Shown piece after piece: positions 60,404-64,000 of a stretch of DNA of 64,000 bases. The DNA is from Lachnospiraceae bacterium (GTDB lineage Bacteria; Bacillota; Clostridia; Lachnospirales; Lachnospiraceae). Every line of letters begins with the position of its first letter. Position 1 is the stretch's first letter. The notes under the pieces are model-generated. The model was not told the DNA's origin and searched no databases. It saw only the letters and a program-made list of their open reading frames with translations. The stretch covers positions 83,995 to 147,994 of the forward strand of contig JAFVSN010000004.1 in the NCBI GenBank assembly GCA_017503735.1, written 5' to 3'. The translations under genes were made by a program, and so were the position numbers.

Positions 60404-61627
60404 TTAACTGCGGTAATCCGCATTAATCTTTACATAATCATAGGTCAAATCACAGCCCCATGCTGTTGCGGATGCATCGCCCTCATGCATGTCAACAAAA
60501 ATGGTTACTTCTTCTGCGCCGAGAATCTTTACTGCCATATCTTCATCAAAAACAATCGGTGTGCCCATATCAAATACCTGTAAACGGCCTTCCTTGCTTT
60601 CAAAGAAAAGTTCCACATCATTCTGGTCAAAATCTGCTCCGGAATACCCCATTGCACACAGGAAACGGCCGAAGTTGGCATCACATCCGTAGATTGCGGC
60701 TTTGGAAAGATTACTGGAAACAATTGCCCTTGATAAGGTTCTTGCATCCTCTTTGCTTTTAGCGTTTACTACCTTTGCTTCGAACAACTTGGTGGCACCT
60801 TCGCCGTCTGCCGCCATTTTCTTTGCCAAAAATTCGCATACGTAGAAAAGGGCCTTTAAGAAATTATCGTAGTCTTCTCCCTTTGCCGTAATCTTTTCAT
60901 TTCCGGCAAGTCCGTTTGCCATGATTATGAGTGAATCATTGGTAGAAGTATCCCCATCCACGGTAATCATGTTGAAGGTGTCTGTTACCACTTCGCTTAA
61001 TGCTTCCTGTAAAAGGCTCTTCTCAATGGCAAGGTCGGTTGTTAAAAAGCCGAGCATAGTACACATATTCGGATGAATCATTCCCGAACCCTTTGACATA
61101 CCGCCAAGAGTAACTGTTTTACCGCCTGCCGTAAAAGTAACCGCTATTTCCTTATGTACGGTATCGGTGGTCATAATTGCTTTTGCTGCCGCAGTGCCTG
61201 CCTCTATCGTCTCTGAAAGCTTCGGTGCCATTGCCTTAACACCGTTTGCCAGTTTTTCAACCGGTAACTGCATTCCGATAACACCCGTAGATGCCACAAG
61301 GCAGGTATCTGTTGCAACACCGAGCGCTTCCTTTACCGCTTCTGCCGTTGCTTCGCATGCGTCAAATCCCTGTTTTCCCGTACATGCATTGGCAATGCCG
61401 GAATTCACAACAACCGCATGAACCGCATCGGATTCTTTTACGATATTCATGTCCCACTGCACACAGGCTGCTTTTACCACATTGCTGGTAAACGTACCTG
61501 CAACCGTACATGGCTCCTTAGAAAATACCATTGCCATATCGGTTCTGTTCTTATATTTGATTCCTGCCTCCGCAGAAGCTGCACTAAATCCCTTTGCTGC
61601 GGTTACGCCGCCATTGATTACTTTCAT
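60404..61627 (-). CDS. argJ: Bifunctional ornithine acetyltransferase/N-acetylglutamate synthase
   Basis: Transfers the acetyl group from N-acetylornithine to glutamate, recycling it in arginine synthesis; 407 residues. Signatures: [12 protein letters not shown] and NGLAGN, and the self-cleavage site [16 protein letters not shown], in which the Thr after MC becomes the new N-terminus of the beta subunit (an M-A-T in most homologues). ATG 61627 has AAAGGATGG upstream; the frame also has an ATG three codons earlier. It precedes argB on the minus strand by 23 bp. Confidence 0.95.
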   Translation of the reverse strand: MKVINGGVTAAKGFSAASAEAGIKYKNRTDMAMVFSKEPCTVAGTFTSNVVKAACVQWDMNIVKESDAVHAVVVNSGIANACTGKQGFDACEATAEAVKEALGVATDTCLVASTGVIGMQLPVEKLANGVKAMAPKLSETIEAGTAAAKAIMTTDTVHKEIAVTFTAGGKTVTLGGMSKGSGMIHPNMCTMLGFLTTDLAIEKSLLQEALSEVVTDTFNMITVDGDTSTNDSLIIMANGLAGNEKITAKGEDYDNFLKALFYVCEFLAKKMAADGEGATKLFEAKVVNAKSKEDARTLSRAIVSSNLSKAAIYGCDANFGRFLCAMGYSGADFDQNDVELFFESKEGRLQVFDMGTPIVFDEDMAVKILGAEEVTIFVDMHEGDASATAWGCDLTYDYVKINADYRS

Positions 61628-61676
61628 AAAAACCATCCTTTCTCATCTATTCTTTCTATGTAAGATAACTCTTTCT

Positions 61677-62150
61677 CTACTCAATGAATCTCGTAATATT
61701 CTCTTCATTTAAGGTAAAATCGTAATAATTCAAATCCTCACGGAAGGTCCAGCCAACCTTACGCCAGAACTTATTGCCGCCACGGTTACTCTTAAAGGCA
61801 ATTAAAGATACCTTGTTGATTCCTTCTTCCTGTAACTTCTGCATAGCAAACGCAGCCATCTTCTTTCCGATACCGTGTTTTCTGTGGGTAATCTTTACGC
61901 ACACATGATAGAAGCAACCCCGTCGGCCGTCGTGTCCGCACAAAATCGCACCGATAACTTCTCCGTTATCCATTGCAACCACACTGGTATTCGGATTCCT
62001 TTTCAAAAACTTCTCTACGCCTTCCTTCGAATCATCCATGCTTCGGATGCCGAAGCCCTTTATCCCACACCACAAACGGTATACCTGATCGTAATCCTCC
62101 GGTACCATGACACGTATCATGATATCGTTGACCTTTTCCTTCTGCTCCAT
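61677..62150 (-). CDS. GNAT-family N-acetyltransferase (YpeA/RimI-like)
   Basis: A 157-residue acetyltransferase: acetyl-CoA motif VKITHRKHGIGKKMAAFAM (about residues 90-108), DNGEVIGAILCGHDGRRG in the preceding strand and the end NYYDFTLNEENITRF. The group resembles YpeA and RimI-type enzymes; the substrate is unknown. It precedes argJ by 49 bp on the same strand, so it may belong to the arginine unit; a role in acetylglutamate formation is only a guess. ATG 62150 has AGGTGA upstream; an earlier GTG is possible. Confidence 0.87.
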   Translation of the reverse strand: MEQKEKVNDIMIRVMVPEDYDQVYRLWCGIKGFGIRSMDDSKEGVEKFLKRNPNTSVVAMDNGEVIGAILCGHDGRRGCFYHVCVKITHRKHGIGKKMAAFAMQKLQEEGINKVSLIAFKSNRGGNKFWRKVGWTFREDLNYYDFTLNEENITRFIE

Positions 62151-62237
62151 CTCATTCACCTAAGCTAACGGCCCCGCCTGTGCTTCCTTTCTGTGATTTT
62201 CATAATTATACATCACTTTTGTATATTATGCAATACC

Positions 62238-62843
62238 TTATTTATATTTTTCACCGGTCTTTAAATCAATTCCGATTTCATACAGTCTTTTGTATATACC
62301 GGCCACCGGAAGCCCTACTATATTAAAGTAGTCTCCGTTGATTCCTTTGATGTGTGCCTCAAAAATTCCTTGAACTGCGTAACTACCGGCTTTATCCTCC
62401 CCTTCGCCTGTATCCAGATATTCCTCTATCTGCCGGTCTGTCATAGTATCTACCGACACTTCCGAACACTCCGCAAAGGTAATAACGTTACATTCTCCCT
62501 TTTCTTCCTTTATTATAAGGGACACTCCGGTATACACCTGATGCGTAGCATCTGCCAACATGGAAATCATCCGCTTGGCATCCGTTCTGTCTTTCGGTTT
62601 CCCGAGAATATTGCCCTGATAAGCAACCACCGTATCCGCACCGATGACAATTACCGGTCCGGTAAGGTTCTTTGCCACTGCATCCGCTTTCCGGTAAGAA
62701 AGCTCTTTTACCAACTCTGCAGGTTCCGTAACGTTTGTACTTTCGTCACAATCACTGACGATCACCTCATAGATTGCACCGATTCCCGCAAGAATCTCTT
62801 TTCTTCTCGGCGACCCGGAGGCCAGCACAATGCGATACTTCAT
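62238..62843 (-). CDS. maf: Maf-family nucleoside triphosphate pyrophosphatase
   Basis: A 201-residue house-cleaning enzyme that hydrolyses modified or non-canonical nucleoside triphosphates. Family signatures are the N-terminal VLASGSPRRKEIL, then ELSYRKADAV, VIGADTVVAYQG, ILGKPKDRTDAKRMI and YAVQGIFEAHIKGINGDYFNIVGLPVA. ATG 62843 has GAAAGGAG about 8 bases upstream; a longer frame 11 codons upstream lacks a site. It lies on the minus strand, divergent from argG. Confidence 0.94.
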   Translation of the reverse strand: MKYRIVLASGSPRRKEILAGIGAIYEVIVSDCDESTNVTEPAELVKELSYRKADAVAKNLTGPVIVIGADTVVAYQGNILGKPKDRTDAKRMISMLADATHQVYTGVSLIIKEEKGECNVITFAECSEVSVDTMTDRQIEEYLDTGEGEDKAGSYAVQGIFEAHIKGINGDYFNIVGLPVAGIYKRLYEIGIDLKTGEKYK

Positions 62844-63051
62844 GGAAAATCTCCTTTCGGTTACGCTTTCTGACAATCACAGCAAAAAAATGTCCACGCA
62901 TCCCAATCATTATAAGTCACAAACTCAAGAAATACAAGCTATTTCTACTTATTATTATAAAAAGAATCCTATCTCACCGTATTTTCTTTTCGGATTTTCA
63001 CGTTTCATGCATACACTTTGCATATTTATACTACTTTTTTCATTTTTCCTC

Positions 63052-63080
63052 TTGACTTATTCTGATTACGGTTGTATCAT
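63052..63080 (+). promoter_or_regulatory. Promoter of argG
   Basis: TTGACT (63052-63057), 17-bp spacer, TATCAT (63075-63080). The start of transcription would leave a leader of about 135 bases before the ATG, long enough for a structured control element. Confidence 0.65.
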
Positions 63081-63142
63081 GTGTGATAGTAGCCATTTGC
63101 ATTCTTTTTTTGCAAATGTGCGGATTTCGAATGGCGGTAGAA

Positions 63143-63174
63143 GATTGCGAACGTTGCACCGCAACGAAGCAATC
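63143..63174 (+). promoter_or_regulatory. Nested hairpin in the argG leader
   Basis: GATTGC pairs with GCAATC and inside it CGTTGC pairs with GCAACG around ACC. No T-tract follows, so it is not a simple terminator. The 62844-63223 gap holds otherwise only the argG promoter and AT-rich sequence. Confidence 0.55.
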
Positions 63175-63223
63175 CGTGATATCACTTCGTATTAATATTA
63201 TGTACATAACAAGGAGGCACATT

Positions 63224-64000
63224 ATGAAAGAGAAAGTTATTTTAGCTTACTCCGGTGGTCTTGATACGACCGCTATCATCCCGTGGTTAAAGGAAAACTA
63301 CGATTACGACGTTGTTTGCTGCTGTATCGACGTTGGACAGGAAAGCGAGCTTGACGGTCTTGAGGAGCGCGCAAAGTACTCCGGCGCAGAGAAGCTTTAC
63401 ATTCTTGACGTTGTAGATGAATTCGTAGATGAATACGCAATTCCGTGCGTAAAGGCCGGTGCTGTTTATGAGAACAGATACTTACTGGGTACTTCCATGG
63501 CTCGTCCGATTATCGCAAAGAAGTTGGTTGAGATTGCAAAGAAGGAAGGCGCTGTTGCTATTTGTCACGGTGCTACCGGTAAGGGTAACGACCAGATTCG
63601 TTTTGAACTCGGTATCAAGGCTCTGGCTCCTGATATTAAGATTATCGCAGCTTGGAGAAACGATAAGTGGACCATGGATTCCCGCGAATCTGAAATCGAA
63701 TATTGCAAGGCTCACGGAATCGACCTCCCCTTCTCTGCAGATACTTCTTATAGTCGTGACCGCAACATTTGGCACATCAGCCATGAAGGTTTGGAATTGG
63801 AAGATCCTGCAAACGAGCCAAACTACGATCACTTATTAGTACTTGGCGTTACACCCGAAAAGGCTCCTGATGAAGGTGAATATGTAACCATGACCTTTGA
63901 AAAGGGTATTCCTACTGCTGTAAATGGTCAGAAAATGAAGTATTCTGATATTGTACGTACTTTGAATGAATTAGGTGGCAAGCATGGTATCGGTATCGTA
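63224..64000 (+). CDS. argG: Argininosuccinate synthase (5' part; truncated by window edge)
   Basis: Joins citrulline and aspartate with ATP in the penultimate step of arginine synthesis. 259 codons are visible; the C-terminus lies beyond the window. The P-loop-like AYSGGLDTT at residues 8-16 and [13 protein letters not shown] and [15 protein letters not shown] segments are the ArgG signatures. AAGGAGG lies 6 bases before ATG 63224. It is on the opposite strand to argJ, argB and argD and has its own promoter and leader, so its control may differ from theirs. Confidence 0.95.
   Translation, partial: MKEKVILAYSGGLDTTAIIPWLKENYDYDVVCCCIDVGQESELDGLEERAKYSGAEKLYILDVVDEFVDEYAIPCVKAGAVYENRYLLGTSMARPIIAKKLVEIAKKEGAVAICHGATGKGNDQIRFELGIKALAPDIKIIAAWRNDKWTMDSRESEIEYCKAHGIDLPFSADTSYSRDRNIWHISHEGLELEDPANEPNYDHLLVLGVTPEKAPDEGEYVTMTFEKGIPTAVNGQKMKYSDIVRTLNELGGKHGIGIV

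Overview
The window (about 64 kb, moderate GC) reads as chromosome from a motile, anaerobic, Gram-positive Clostridia, most likely a Lachnospiraceae. The evidence is consensus Shine-Dalgarno sites (AGGAGG) almost everywhere, a flagellar rod cluster behind an MreB-type gene as in Bacillus mbl-flhO-flhP, pyruvate formate-lyase, a free-standing AICAR transformylase paired with a PurO-type IMP cyclohydrolase, DUF6472 and DUF5662 proteins, and tRNA genes without encoded CCA. No phage, IS or CRISPR module is visible. The accessory signals are palindromic and tandem repeat clusters, a small toxin-antitoxin pair, one interrupted small gene and one frameshifted gene.

Layout. 1-8.1 kb: a truncated LacZ-type beta-galactosidase with a divergent AraC regulator, a secreted SH3/NlpC-P60 hydrolase, thioredoxin reductase, a YjfB-like motility peptide, a CPBP protease, an acyl-ACP thioesterase and a CvfB-like S1 protein. 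8.1-15 kb (minus strand): YvyF-like flagellar protein, ComF, RecD2, then the operon mreB/mbl - flgF-like - flgG-like - rod-binding FlgJ-like. 15.1-18.5 kb: a four-TM protein that overlaps convergently with a degenerate-GGDEF/EAL phosphodiesterase, and an XRE regulator. 18.7-25.3 kb: aroC, a LytTR response regulator, a sensor-less GHKL kinase, a 253-bp palindromic hairpin, and two ABC exporter half-genes. 25.3-30.9 kb: a 4 x 72-bp repeat array, XRE and LysR regulators, a membrane protein resembling a 5'-nucleotidase C-domain, tRNA-Gly with a partial copy of its 3' end, a PAT-like acetyltransferase and a cyclophilin lipoprotein.

31-41.5 kb: purC, a MATE transporter, a BlaI/M56/secreted-protein cluster, purH-type transformylase plus purO-type cyclohydrolase, and a pyruvate formate-lyase operon whose glycyl-radical domain is a separate gene (pflB-short, grcA-like, pflA) behind a candidate Rex site. 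41.6-48.6 kb: DUF6472, an Sce7726-like protein, a BrnT/antitoxin pair, a DUF3810-type membrane metalloprotease, aminopeptidase P, an ECF sigma factor with a translationally coupled membrane protein, and a DUF2442-XRE fusion next to a DUF4160 gene interrupted by TGA.

48.6-64 kb: a complete livJHMGF branched-chain amino acid ABC operon followed by a cytidylate-kinase-like gene, a CapA-family protein, a palindromic repeat cluster downstream of tRNA-Thr, an unrecognised glycosidase-like gene with its own palindromic operator, and arginine biosynthesis genes (argJ, argB with a one-base frameshift, argD; argG entering at the right edge) with a GNAT protein and maf.

The points most worth following are the split pyruvate formate-lyase with a new Cys-rich tail, the sensor-less kinase/ABC locus with its giant hairpin, the ECF sigma factor with its coupled N-out membrane partner, the BlaI/M56/secreted-protein trio, and the tRNA-Thr-linked repeat cluster. 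The argB frameshift and the DUF4160 nonsense codon need read-level confirmation.
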